This document shows, one piece after another, positions 22,620 through 33,100 of a stretch of DNA of 64,000 bases. The notes under the pieces are model-generated. The model was not told where the DNA came from, ran no database searches, and saw only the letters and a program-made list of their open reading frames with translations. The translations under genes and the position numbers were made by a program. Numbering within the stretch: position 1 is the stretch's first letter; each line of letters begins with the position of its first letter. The stretch is from NCBI GenBank assembly GCA_963377175.1, contig CAUJNA010002746.1, forward strand, positions 744,870 to 808,869, written 5' to 3'. This DNA comes from Effrenium voratum. Its lineage: Eukaryota; Sar; Dinophyceae; Suessiales; Symbiodiniaceae.

Positions 22620-22800
22620 CACATCCCTGGACCGGCAAACTCTGCGGAACTCCCCAACGAGTTCCTGGGGTGCTATTTGGCCTCACCAGTTGATGAGGTT
22701 CCAAGCTTCCGACTTGGTCCTTTGCCCAACTTTTCCCGTAAGCTTCAACAGCCTCTTGCGATGGCTTGCATTCGGAGGCTCTGCCACTTGGTCGCACAGA
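22620..22800 (-). CDS. Exon candidate
   Basis: Frame reads ASECKPSQEAVEAYGKSWAK then DQVGSLEPHQLV, followed by low-complexity Pro-rich sequence. Confidence 0.35.
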
Positions 22801-22929
22801 ATTGGCACAAACCAGCAGGGCGCAAAGAACCCGAGCGAGCCTTGGCCAAATGCGCGTGTGGCATGAATTCGTTTTCGGGCATTTTGCTTTGGCATCATTT
22901 ACACGAGGTCGTCATGCCCACCAGCGGTT

Positions 22930-23110
22930 CGGAATCAAAATTGGCAATTCAACGGAATTGCGTCGAGAGTTGCAGGTCTGTTCTGGACGTGCACCTCCTT
23001 GGGGCATTTCAATTCCTGCTTCGTTGCTCCAGCACAACACGTCGATGCCAGGCGCTTCCCGAAAACCTTCGGCCCATCCCCAAGCCTCGATGTTCAGTGA
23101 GTGCACAACC
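22930..23110 (-). CDS. Exon candidate
   Basis: Frames read REAPGIDVLCWSNEAGIEMP or KVFGKRLASTCCAGATKQEL; the plus strand is open too. Coding is likely, frame unresolved. Confidence 0.33.
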
Positions 23111-23654
23111 GCCCCTCCGCCCTGTGGGTTTGTGTCACAATGGGATCTGGGTGGATAATTCAAGCTCCTGAAAATTGTTAGGGGGGGAGGTGCATTTTCT
23201 GGATTTGGGAGCCTCCAAGCACTGCCCGCGGCTGTTTTGAAAATCCGATCTCGTGGCTTCCCAAGCCAACCTTGTGAAGGGTCAAACCCAACAAGCCGTG
23301 AGCTCTCTGCTCACGCTTTCAGCCCGACTCCCCCTTGCCGGCCCAGGCGCCTAAGGCTCATGGTATGGAAATGTTGGTCAAACCTGAGACGGATGCGCGA
23401 GCCAAGTGGTGTCACAATAGGGATTTGGAACGCTTTCAACTTTGGGCTTCCCTCTATTCACCATTCTGAAAAGGGCACACTCGAATTCGACACAGACCCA
23501 AAATGGAAACGTATGCATGGGCCACAAAACACGACCACCATGTACCATGTGCTGCCATACCCTCAAGCTTCGCCAACCCAGCCCAATCATCCAGTGGAAC
23601 GGTAGCCCTCAGGCCCTGAAAACCTCAGGTCCCTTTGAGTGGAGCGAGCGAGCT

Positions 23655-23735
23655 TTCAACTTCTTTGAGGGTACCCTTTTGCGGGTTGGTTTAAACGGCC
23701 ACCAAAGGAAAACCGCCATCTTGGCGGTCCCTGAA
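23655..23735. repeat. Family A dispersed repeat (forward), best copy
   Basis: GAGGGTACCCTTTTGCGGG, TTGGTTTAAACGGCCACC, AAAGGAAAACCGCCATCTTG then GCGGTCCCTG. This copy shows the full core order. Confidence 0.78.
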
Positions 23736-23870
23736 CTTGGACACGTACCCATTTCGTGCGGCGAGTGGCAATGTCTTTGTTGGCAACGCCGTGCAAGGGA
23801 GGCACCAGCATTGACACCACTGGCTTTGACCCTAAAAGCCTGCGACTGCGGCTTCCACAAGCATCACTCA
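23735..23870 (-). CDS. Exon candidate
   Basis: Minus frame reads SKPVVSMLVPPLHGVANKDI then ATRRTKWVRVQVQG, immediately adjoining the family A copy at 23655-23735. Confidence 0.4.
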
Positions 23871-24144
23871 TGCATGGGAGCCTTCAAAATGTGCCTGCGG
23901 TTTCCCGAAAATCTGCAGGATTCTGGTAGCCGGTTTCTCAGACTTATATGATTGGTCGATTGAATTGGTGGCTTCGGCAAAGGGAAAGCAGCCCGTAGCC
24001 TCCTAAAGAGCAATCCAAAACCCGTCGCCCCAACCACTCAACAACGGATTTGCAATCCACTCAGTTGCCAAGCAACGGTGGCAAAGGGGACTGTCTTTTT
24101 GAGGGCCCTTGGGGCCATTTTTCGGTGGGGAAACCATCAAACCT

Positions 24145-24290
24145 ACCATGTCCGTACAGAACTCGTAGCTCCGAAAGGTTCTTCCTCTTTAAAGAGCTCC
24201 GGAACGGCTCCCTCACCACCAGCTAGAAACGGGCTGGTAACCATTGAACAGAAAGCACTCTGTCGGAATCCATTCTCACATAGACCGAAG
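24145..24290 (-). CDS. Exon candidate
   Basis: Frame reads LCENGFRQSAFCSMVTSPFL then AGGEGAVPELFKEEEPFGAT. Edges unknown. Confidence 0.38.
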
Positions 24291-24519
24291 TGAAACAGGC
24301 CCCAACCCCCGAGATCTGGTCGCCAAAGGCGGGAAAAAACAGAAAAGGCGAGCGCCGCCTGTTTGGGAAGCGCCAAGTCCCCCGCCCATTGACCCCAAAG
24401 ACTCGGTTCCCCTTGTCTTCGGAACACCCCTGGCAACAACCTGAAAAAATCTACCGCTTGCTTGGCAACGAAACGTCCACCTTCTGGGGTTCGCACGTTT
24501 AATGGAGCCTTTAGCCCGT

Positions 24520-24640
24520 GAGACGCAGAGACGCACCTGCCAGCGCTGGTACACCGCGTGGTTCCGGCCCTTCTTCACGGCCAAACTCGCGGGCTTGCCG
24601 ATGCTGGAGCCTGAGAAACGAGCACACGGAAACCACCGAG
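24520..24640. CDS. Exon candidate, strand unresolved
   Basis: Both strands show high GC3. Plus reads TCQRWYTAWFRPFFTAKLAG; minus reads GSSIGKPASLAVKKGRNHAV then YQRWQVRLCVSRAKG. Neighbouring exons favour minus. Confidence 0.35.
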
Positions 24641-24959
24641 CGCACGTTTCACCCATTGACTTTGGGTTCGGTCCGGTTACATGGTGAGGCTTGTATTGAC
24701 TCCGTGCCCCGTGAAACCAGGTATAGAATCAACCAGCTACCAAAATGGCCAACGGGAATCGGTGTTGGGCGCTGCTCACCTGCAAACCCTTCCAACGACT
24801 GACACTGCACCAATTTGGAGTGTCCAAATCTACAAGCAAACATATATAGATGGGGGTCCACTATCAATGAAAGAGGACCAAACTAAACCCAGTATCATGG
24901 GGCGGATGAAAAGGAAGCAAGCTGAAATCTCTCTTCGGTTTGCTCAAACGCTAAAGGCC

Positions 24960-25080
24960 ACCTAGCCGCTATGCGGATACCCAAACTGCGGGTCCACGAC
25001 CCTGCAAGGGGAAGCTTTGAAGTGCCTATTTGGATTGCAGGAGTTCGCCGCGAAATCAGAGAGGCGACATGCTGCACTGG
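24960..25080 (-). CDS. Exon candidate
   Basis: Frame reads MQHVASLISRRTPAIQIGTS then KLPLAGSWTR. Confidence 0.35.
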
Positions 25081-25185
25081 CTTTCATCAAACCTCGCTTG
25101 GCACACCCGCAAACAAGCCCCCCCAAAGAAAGCTTCTAACAAATTCCAGCTAAGACTACATATAGTATATATCCCAGCAGTTCAC

Positions 25186-25332
25186 CGAAATCAACGCAGC
25201 AGTTTAATCCCAGACTTGTTTCGGGCTGTTTCGGGCTTTGGGATGACATCAATTACAGAGTACATCAGAGCAAGCCCTTGCACCGCACCTTGTGACCATC
25301 GTTCTCAAACATGGCTCAAACTAGCCACAAAC
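25186..25332 (+). repeat. 147-bp direct repeat, left copy
   Basis: Identical base for base to 27339-27485. It encloses 2006 bp of T/G-rich repetitive DNA. Confidence 0.95.
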
Positions 25333-25870
25333 GGGTGCGGATTTATTTTGGGAATTTTTTTCGTTTTGTTTTGGGATTTTTTTCGTTTTTCGTCCGGGCC
25401 AGCAAAATGTCGTATTTTACAGCATTTTCACGCGAAATTGACGCATTTTACTCTAGCTGGTCAACATCCCCAGCATCGTTTTCAACATCCCCCGCATGTC
25501 CGACCAACATCCCTAGCATCACCAACAAATCGTGGGTAACAAAATCCAAAAATGTAGCTGGCGGGTTGACGGGGTCAAAACAATAATCCTTCAAACAGGA
25601 GGGCATTTCAATCCCAGCAAAAAAAAATACAAAAACAAATAAGAAAAACAGAGCGGGGGTAGTGATGATTCGAACAGGGGTGCAATTAAATCTCTGCAAA
25701 AAGTCTAAAAAGTAGCGGGGGGGGTTGGGGGGGGCGGCAGCCCTCCCCATGATGTTCGAAGAATTGATGATTCAACTAGGGGTGCAATTAATTAAATCTC
25801 TGTAGAAAATCTGGGGGGGTTGGGGGGGGGCTGCCGCCCCCCCCATGATGTCGGAAGAAGTGGTGATTCA

Positions 25871-26125
25871 TACACGGACTACACAGATTACCTAAAATGT
25901 CGTATTTTGCAGCATTTTCTCGCGAAATTGGACGCTCGAAAAAGTGATGATTCAAACAGGGGTGCAATTCAATCTCTGCCGGGCCAGTAAAGTGTCGTAT
26001 TTTACAGCATGTTCTCGCGAAATTGACGCATTTTACACTAGCCCGTCAACATCCCCCGCATGTCCCACCAACATCCCTAGCATCACCCACAAATCGTGTG
26101 ACGGGGTCAAAGAAATGATGATTCA
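25871..26125 (+). repeat. 255-bp internal direct repeat, copy 1
   Basis: Near-identical (only a few mismatches seen) and equal in length to 26446-26700. Starts TACACGGACT and ends GAAATGATGATTCA. Confidence 0.92.
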
Positions 26126-26445
26126 AGTAGGAGGGCATGTCAATCCCTGCAAAAATATATAAAAAGTAGCGGGGGGGTTGGGGGGGGGGGCGGCAGCCCC
26201 CCCCATGATGTTCGAAGAATTGATGATTCAACTAGGGGTGCAATTAATTAAATCTCTGTAGAAAATCTAAACGTAGCGGGGGGGGTTGGGGGGGGCGGCA
26301 GCCCCCCCATGATGTCGGAAGAAGTGGTGATTCAAGTAGGGGTGCAATGATTCAAGAAAGGGTGTGATAGAATTTACAAGGCAGCGGGAGGGTTGGCGGG
26401 GGTGGCTTCCCCTATGATGTTCGAAGAAATGCATACATACAGACA

Positions 26446-26700
26446 TACACGGACTGCGCAGATTTCCTAAAATGTCGTATTTTGCAGCATTTTCTCGCGA
26501 AATTGGACGCTCGAAAAAGTGATGATTCAAACAGGGGTGCAATTCAATCTCTGCCGGGCCAGTAAAGTGTCGTATTTTACAGCATGTTCTCGCGAAATTG
26601 ACGCATTTTACACTAGCCCGTCAACATCCCCCGCATGTCCCACCAACATCCCTAGCATCACCCACACATCGTGTGACGGGGTCAAAGAAATGATGATTCA
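26446..26700 (+). repeat. 255-bp internal direct repeat, copy 2
   Basis: Second copy of 25871-26125, offset 575 bp. Confidence 0.92.
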
Positions 26701-27039
26701 ACAAAAGTAGCTGGGGGGTTGGGGGGGGCGGCAGCCCCCCCCACGATGTTGTTTGCAGAAGTGATGATTTGAATAGGGGTGCAATTAAATCTCTGCAAAA
26801 AGTCTAAAAAGTAGCGAGGGGGTTGGGGGGGGCGGCAGCCCCCCCCCATGATGGTCGAAGAATTGATGATTCAACTAGGGGTGCAACCCCCCCATGATGT
26901 TCGAAGAATTGATGATTCAACTAGGGTGCAACTAATTAAATCTCTGCAGAAAATCTAAAACGTAGCGGCGGCAGCCCCCCCCATGATGTCGGAAAAACGC
27001 CGCCTGCCGAAGAGGAACTGGGAATGCAGAGGATGCGAA

Positions 27040-27298
27040 AAGCCAAAAAGCCACCAAAAGCCGCATAAACCAGCAAAAAGCCGAAAAGCCTAGAAGCCCA
27101 GAAGCCGAGAAGCCAAGAAGCCGAAAAGCCAAGAAGCCAAGAAGCCAAGAAGCCAAGAAGCCAAGAAGCCAAGAAGCCCAGAAGCCCAGAAGCCCAGAAG
27201 CTGAGAAGCCAAGAAGCCAAGAAGCCGAAAAGCCGAGAAGCCAAGAAGCCGAGAAGCCAAGAAGCCAAGAAGCCAAGAAGCCAAGAAGCCAAAAGCGA
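27040..27298. repeat. GCCAAGAA minisatellite
   Basis: About 28 copies of an 8-9 bp AAGCC(A/G)AG unit. The Leu/Gly/Phe/Ser/Trp minus-strand frame is spurious. Confidence 0.93.
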
Positions 27299-27338
27299 AA
27301 AAAAATCCCCAAAAAAAACGAAAAAAAAAATCCTAAAA

Positions 27339-27485
27339 CGAAATCAACGCAGCAGTTTAATCCCAGACTTGTTTCGGGCTGTTTCGGGCTTTGGGATGAC
27401 ATCAATTACAGAGTACATCAGAGCAAGCCCTTGCACCGCACCTTGTGACCATCGTTCTCAAACATGGCTCAAACTAGCCACAAAC
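27339..27485 (+). repeat. 147-bp direct repeat, right copy
   Basis: Identical to 25186-25332. Confidence 0.95.
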
Positions 27486-27749
27486 ATATGCTGAAACACG
27501 TATTTTCTGGGGTATGGTCAAAAGGTATGGTCCAAACCTCTTAGATATACACATCTATATAAATATGTATATATGTATATGCGGATGGGTGTATCTTGTC
27601 TTGTGTTTGCAATCAGAAACCAAATGGACAACTACCTAAATGGGGGTCCCCTACTTTGACACATACCCATCTGTGTGTGCAGGCATATGTGTATAGATAC
27701 ACACGGTTGGCCCCTCGATACACCCGATACACCCGACCTTTTCCCTGCG

Positions 27750-27870
27750 CATCGTTCTAGGGTTGTAAGCTCGACACCACGCCTGCGGACACCGACTTCT
27801 TGGCCGAAGGAACCTGCCGGCCCGACGCTTGGCACATGCAGAAAAGCAACAAGTCAGACTTCCGGGGTCT
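27750..27870 (-). CDS. Exon candidate
   Basis: GC3-rich frame reading SDLLLFCMCQASGRQVPSAK then KSVSAGVVSS. Not recognised. Confidence 0.42.
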
Positions 27871-27939
27871 CCATGACCTTTGGAAAATGGGAGTCACCCG
27901 ACAATTCTCTCTACCGAACACATGTCTTAGTTTTTGTTT

Positions 27940-28030
27940 GGAGACTCGACCACGCGCGCCTCTGAGCAGGGCCACGACTTCTCGCTACACCTCAGTGAGC
28001 CGCTGGCCAGTGACAACTTGTGGAACCCAA
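27940..28030 (-). CDS. Exon candidate
   Basis: Frame reads KLSLASGSLRCSEKSWPCSE then ARVVES. Confidence 0.3.
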
Positions 28031-28399
28031 GATGGGAGCATCCTTTGTGGCCTGACCCCCCCCCCCAAACACCAGCTGCGCCAACAAAGGCCCCGTGCGA
28101 ACTTGAGTGAGTGAGTATCCTTTGTAACCAAGGCACCCCATTTTGAGACCCACCCCTTTAAAAAGAAGAATATGCCGAACCAAAGGACAACTTGTCAACT
28201 TCCGTGGCGTTGAACTCCCATCAAGTACCTTGGCTATGGATGTTCCAGGTGATTCCTGCATTCTTTTTCGGCCATCGTTCGGCTGTTTCCCCCGTGTTTG
28301 GTGGTGTTCTGCAGAAGACCTTTGGAAAAAGTGAAGCTAGACCAGGTGCTTGCTTTGGGCAAAAGATCTGAGGGACATGGGTGTGTCTTTTCTTAAAGG

Positions 28400-28580
28400 A
28401 ATCCCGTTCTTGCGGTTTTAAAGAAACAGCGCAGCTTCACAAGAATGGCCACCCACCCGCTTTTGATAGGGAGGGTCGGAATTTGTGCAGCCACGCCCGA
28501 GTTGACATTCCAAGCACCACTACAACGATGGAGGTTTGTAACGGTTAATATAACCGCCATTGCTTGGTCATTCTTCAACG
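28400..28580 (-). CDS. Exon candidate, possible membrane protein
   Basis: Frame reads NDQAMAVILTVTNLHRCSGA, WNVNSGVAAQIPTLPIKSGW, VAILVKLRCFFKTAR: hydrophobic, balanced and stop-free. Confidence 0.42.
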
Positions 28581-28641
28581 CTAAACCAAAGGTTTAAGTC
28601 TTTTCTACCACAGCATTCTAGTCAAGAGCGAAGACGGAGTT

Positions 28642-28720
28642 TCATCTACATTGGGCCAGCCGGGGTTTGACGCCTAGAGCGATCCGATCTGAGACTGAAC
28701 GAGGGTCCGGGCCGGGGTTG
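28642..28720 (-). CDS. Possible terminal exon
   Basis: Frame reads RSVSDRIALGVKPRLAQCR and ends in a stop at 28642. Confidence 0.3.
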
Positions 28721-28839
28721 GCAGCTTGTTTTTTGTTGGGGGGGAGGTGCTTTCCGACTGGACGGAAACAAAAGCCTGTACCACCTAAGAAAGCCTGGAA
28801 TGATTCCCCTGTAAATACCAACCAACAATGGTGTCCCAT

Positions 28840-29035
28840 GGTGTCCCATGGTTTCCAAGTTTTGCGAACGGATTTCCTCCATCCACAGGAAGGGATAACC
28901 CGCTTTGCTGATTTGGTCGGTTTTTTGGCGAGTGCCTCACGCCCCATCGCCCTCGCACGAGGCCCCAAGGCCCCAAGGGTGCCAGGCTTGGCGTCATCCA
29001 GCGACGGTCTTGGCATTCATGCGACAGGCCCAGTT
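28840..29035 (-). CDS. Exon candidate
   Basis: Frame reads RPSLDDAKPGTLGALGPRAR, AMGREALAKKPTKSAKRVIP: GC3-rich, basic. Not recognised. Confidence 0.42.
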
Positions 29036-29199
29036 CCATGGGGAGGGGTTCTAATTAAATAACTTAAATAACCCTGTGGTGGACATCATTCAGGTGGGGA
29101 TTCGTATCCACCCACCACTTTTAAAAGAACATCCTGCCAAAACTCACCTGCGTCTTGGATACGGATTGATTGAAAGCCCGTAGCCAGCGCCCCGGGACG

Positions 29200-29580
29200 G
29201 TCGCAGAAAAGCAAGAACGGAAAAGCATATTGATTGGCCGAACAACGTGCAAGTCATGATTGCTTCTTGTTCAATTGTCAGGACGTCCTTGGGGCAACCA
29301 GTTTGACTGCTGGCGTCTTTGAGAAAGCCGCGCGGCTGATCTGGGCGACTGTGCCGCGGTTGCCTGTCAGGGGAACTTGTCCTTTTTGCCGGCCGTGAGG
29401 ATTCGGCAGACTTTCTTTGCAAGGGGCGCGTTCTGCAGGTCCCCGACAGAATTGACCAAATCACCTCTGAGCACTTCGCAAGGGTCACAAGTTGCTGGCA
29501 TCCTCGTGCTAGTCTGTGCTGCAAGATTCCCGGGCCAACGCTTTTGCCGCGGATGCGAAGCTCCCAGAATTTAGCGAGTG
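29200..29580 (-). CDS. Exon candidate(s), membrane segment at 3' end
   Basis: A long minus-strand frame runs from about 29580. It reads KCSEVIWSILSGTCRTRPLQ..., then KDVLTIEQEAIMTCTLFGQS, ICFSVLAFLRPSRGAG. It may hold two exons. It lies downstream of the hydrolase gene stop (30177), on the same strand. Confidence 0.4.
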
Positions 29581-29654
29581 CCGAGCTCGTCTTTCCCCCA
29601 TGTCCCAAACCCAAATGGACCATAGACTGCCAGATTTTGCTTGACCAAGCCTCA

Positions 29655-29745
29655 TATGGGTATACGTCAAAATTAAACCACCAGGGGACCACAGATTTTA
29701 GTCCATGTTTCCAGTTACCAGGGTTCCATTCTGGGTGACCCATGG
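29655..29745. repeat. Family C dispersed repeat, copy 2
   Basis: Best match to 12218-12295: AAATTAAACCA, AGGGGACCACAG, TTTTAGTCCATGTTTCC, TTACCAGGGTTCCATTCTGG. Confidence 0.75.
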
Positions 29746-29779
29746 CCAAAACTCCGAGCATGGACCATAGTCATGGCTC

Positions 29780-29930
29780 CCTTAGGAACCTCCTGGCTTG
29801 GGATGGCTGCATCGAACTGGGCTCACGGGCTCGAAGCTGTGCCAGCTGCGACCTCCCGAAGAACTCCCCTCTGCTTGCGGAAAGTAAAAGTGTCCTGGTT
29901 CCCATGCCCAAGATGACAGAAAGTGGGGAT
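29780..29930 (-). CDS. Exon candidate
   Basis: Frame reads RTLLLSASRGEFFGRSQLAQ then LRAREPSSMQPSQARRFL. Confidence 0.35.
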
Positions 29931-30176
29931 TCCGGGATTCCCTCAAACCCAATATTCCTTTGACAATTAGGAAGAAGGCCCTTGCCAGCTCCATGAGAAG
30001 GATCCTGTTGACCGAGCCATGGAGAGGGCTGATCTGTCGCTCTCTTGACCCACTGCATCTTTTTCTCGGGGCCAGCCCCCAAGCCCCTGACTCCGCTCCG
30101 CACTCCCCCAGCGCGCAGTGTGAGTCTCCCGCAGATCTCTGCGGCCCTTTGGCCGCACAACCGGCTTCCCCCTCCT

Positions 30177-33100
30177 TCAGGCAGCCCGCTTCACCTTCTT
30201 CACCTTCTTCACCTTCTTCACCTTCTTCACCTTCTTCACCTCGGACGCCTTCGTCTTCAGCTTCGCCTTCGTCTTCGCCTTCGCCGTTGTCCGCGCTTTC
30301 GCCGCCTTCCGCCTCCGCCTCAGGGCTCCGAAGGCGGCGCGCCACAGCACCTTCTGGGTGCCGGTGTCGAAGACGCAGCCCGTGTAGCTGAGAACCACCA
30401 GCCGATTTGGCCAGTTGATCATGTACCTCGGAGTCGCAGGCAAAAGGAGCTTGACCCGCCCCCAGATTGTTTTTCTGTATATATGTATATACATATGAAT
30501 GTGCACGCACAGAAGTTCTACGACAAATCGGCGATGGCAAAGGATTCCACACTTGGGGCGGCAGAATTTCGTTTGCCGCCTAGGTGTGGCTTGTGGCTTA
30601 ACTCGGAAAAGGGCCGCCCTGCCTGTTGCAGCTGGACAAACTAGTGATGGCGCCCCAAAAATTGCATGACGTGATTAATTGGATGAACATCGAATCATGC
30701 TTGGAGGGAATCCTTGGTTTCAAAGAGAAACAAGCGGGAACCAACCACTTTGGAAGTCCAAACCCTCTTGAGGGCACGCCCACATAGAGCCACCCATTGT
30801 TGATATCCCCCATCACAGACGTTCTGTTTACAGTACCACAATGATCCGGCAAGTCCAAAGTCCAGAAACGGAAGGAAGATTGAGGAAGCGCAAACGGGCT
30901 TTCACTACGAAAGGCTTTGGTGCTCGAAAATCCAAATCCATGAGAAACCTGGTTGATTGATGCCCATTTGGGGGGGCTGCCCAATTTTGCGGTGGAAAGT
31001 GAGCAGCACCTTTTGGTTCTACCAATATGTTTATCATGCATTTATGGGCCTCAGACACAAGTGCCCAATCTAATTATCTAGTTTCATAGGGTTATAGTGA
31101 CTATAACCCTATGAAACTAGATAATTAGATTGGGCACTTGTGTCAACCAGACCACAGTTGGGATCCCCCGAGCCGACTCCGGGCCCGGCCCGGAGCCGCC
31201 GGCGCCGCCCCAGTGCACCGTGCGCAGCTGGGAGCCCACGGAGCGCCGCGCGCCGGGGCACGCCACGCCCAGCTGGCCCAGAGGCGAGAAGCCGATGCCC
31301 GGGCAGTTCCACACCCAGAGCCTCGAAGCTCCGAAGCTTTGGAAAGCTTTTCCCCAGCCAAACTGAAAGGGAAACCGAAAGGGGGTGGTCTTTTTGGAGG
31401 GAACCCCGAAAAGCTTAAGGCCAAAGGGACACCACCAAGCTTGGGGGGTTAGGAGGGATGGTACACTTCTCTTGGCGCTGTTTGGTCCCTTTGCGAAAAG
31501 TGAAGAGCTCTTAGTGGATCCATTCTTTCCAAATGCTAGTTCAATAGGAGAATGAGAAATGGAATCACCCCGAATTGAACCATCCCATTGTTTCCTCGGC
31601 GATTCCAAGGTTCATCTGATTTCTTGCTGCTCAAGCTACACGTTTTGAGTGGGAGAACCGCCAAGCTTTGTTCAACCAAAAAGTAAGAAAAATGGTCAAC
31701 CCTAAGCATCCAAAATTGGTCGGGGACACCGAGGAGATCCGATAAGCCCCGCGGATTGTTTTCCCCGCATCGAGTTGGACCCTGAAAGGTCCAACTGGAT
31801 GTACATCAAATAAAACCGTAACCCCACGGTCCCGACGGGACCCCAAAATGGCAACCCCGTATTTCCCCTTCGAACATCCCTGAAAAGGCCAATCTTAAAC
31901 AAAGTCTTCAACTTTAGTCGACTTCCCTTTGAAGGCGTAGATTGATGGTTCGAAAGGTTGGGAAAGGTTTCCCAACGTAACCTTCAACAAGAACCAGGCT
32001 GCAAATCCGCACCAAAAACAAACCACCAAACTCAGGGTTCCTTCATTCATAAGAAGCACCACGAACATACGTGAATGGAATTTTCACCCCATCTAAACCC
32101 CATCTATTTCTGAACCAAACCAACCGAACAGGGACACCTATGACTCTATGACCGTGACTAGCCCCCCCCCCGGCCCGCCAATTCCATTCCATGCTTTTGT
32201 GGGTTAGAGGCTCCACCAATGCAACTCGGGCGCGGGCGCCGGCGCTTCTCGAAGGTGAAGTCGTTGAGCCAATCCCTCTGCAGCAGCTGCACGCTCTCCG
32301 TGCTCAGCAGCCGCACGCCATCCAACTCCCCCTCGTTCCTGTGACCGTGGCTTCGAACAAATGGGACGTTGGGTATCCCCGTTTGGGAGTTTTGAAGCAA
32401 CATCCAAAAGAAAAGCCCACCAAACATGAGGGGTTGTGCTACTTGGACACTTACCCAAACGGGCTCCTTTCGGATGCTACACACATGATTGCCCTATCCT
32501 GTTCAGTAGAAGGCCTTCTAGAGTTCCCTGATGAGAAGATCTGAAGTTTGGCCGGCCCTCTGGCTTGCATGGGCGGGGGGTCCCTGCTTCCAGACTCCAC
32601 GAATAATCCCCACCAAAGCAGCACGAGAAGGGTGGGTTGTTTTTGAGGATACGCTTGCTTATAATGGAAAACCAAAAAAAAAAAAATGTTGGGGTCCCCT
32701 ATACACCTTCCTTGGAGGTCTATGGGGCATGGTCTCCCCGGGGCCTGTTTGAATTAGATCTGCCACCGTTGGCTGATTGGTTCTTGGAAACCTGTGGTAG
32801 GTCACGTGCGTGGGAAGGTTCCTATGAGCCGGGAGACTCAAACTCATGAGAACATGAAGATGTACAGCAGATCAAGCCGCCGGCTGCTTCAGGAATCACA
32901 AGTGTTGATCAACATCACAGCTCGGCGGTGAACCAGCCAGCCCAGCGGCACGTCTCCCCGTGCAACCCCCCGTTTGGAGGGACACCTACAGAAAGACGCC
33001 ACTGATTCGTTGAGTCCGTATCCCAAACTGCGCATCTAATCGACACGCCCCGTGCTCCCGGAACGGGAAAACTTGTGAAACCAGAAAACATGCTCCAAGA

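Larger units (their letters stand above)
25186..27485. mobile_element. Composite repeat unit bounded by 147-bp direct repeats
   Basis: Identical 147-bp direct repeats flank about 2 kb. Just inside each repeat lie complementary T-rich and A-rich tracts (TTTTTTTCGTTTTGTTTTGG near 25355; AAAACGAAAAAAAAAATCC near 27315), an imperfect terminal inverted repeat. The interior holds two 255-bp direct repeats, five or more GGTTGGGGGGGGCGGCAGCC/CATGATGTTCGAAGAA modules and a GCCAAGAA minisatellite. I see no transposase or reverse-transcriptase reading frame, so if mobile it is non-autonomous. A tandem duplication with expansion is the alternative. Confidence 0.6.

Noticed and set aside
27040..27405. Leu/Gly/Phe/Ser/Trp membrane-like frame of 157 codons
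   Set aside because: Generated by the GCCAAGAA minisatellite; it looks hydrophobic only by accident.
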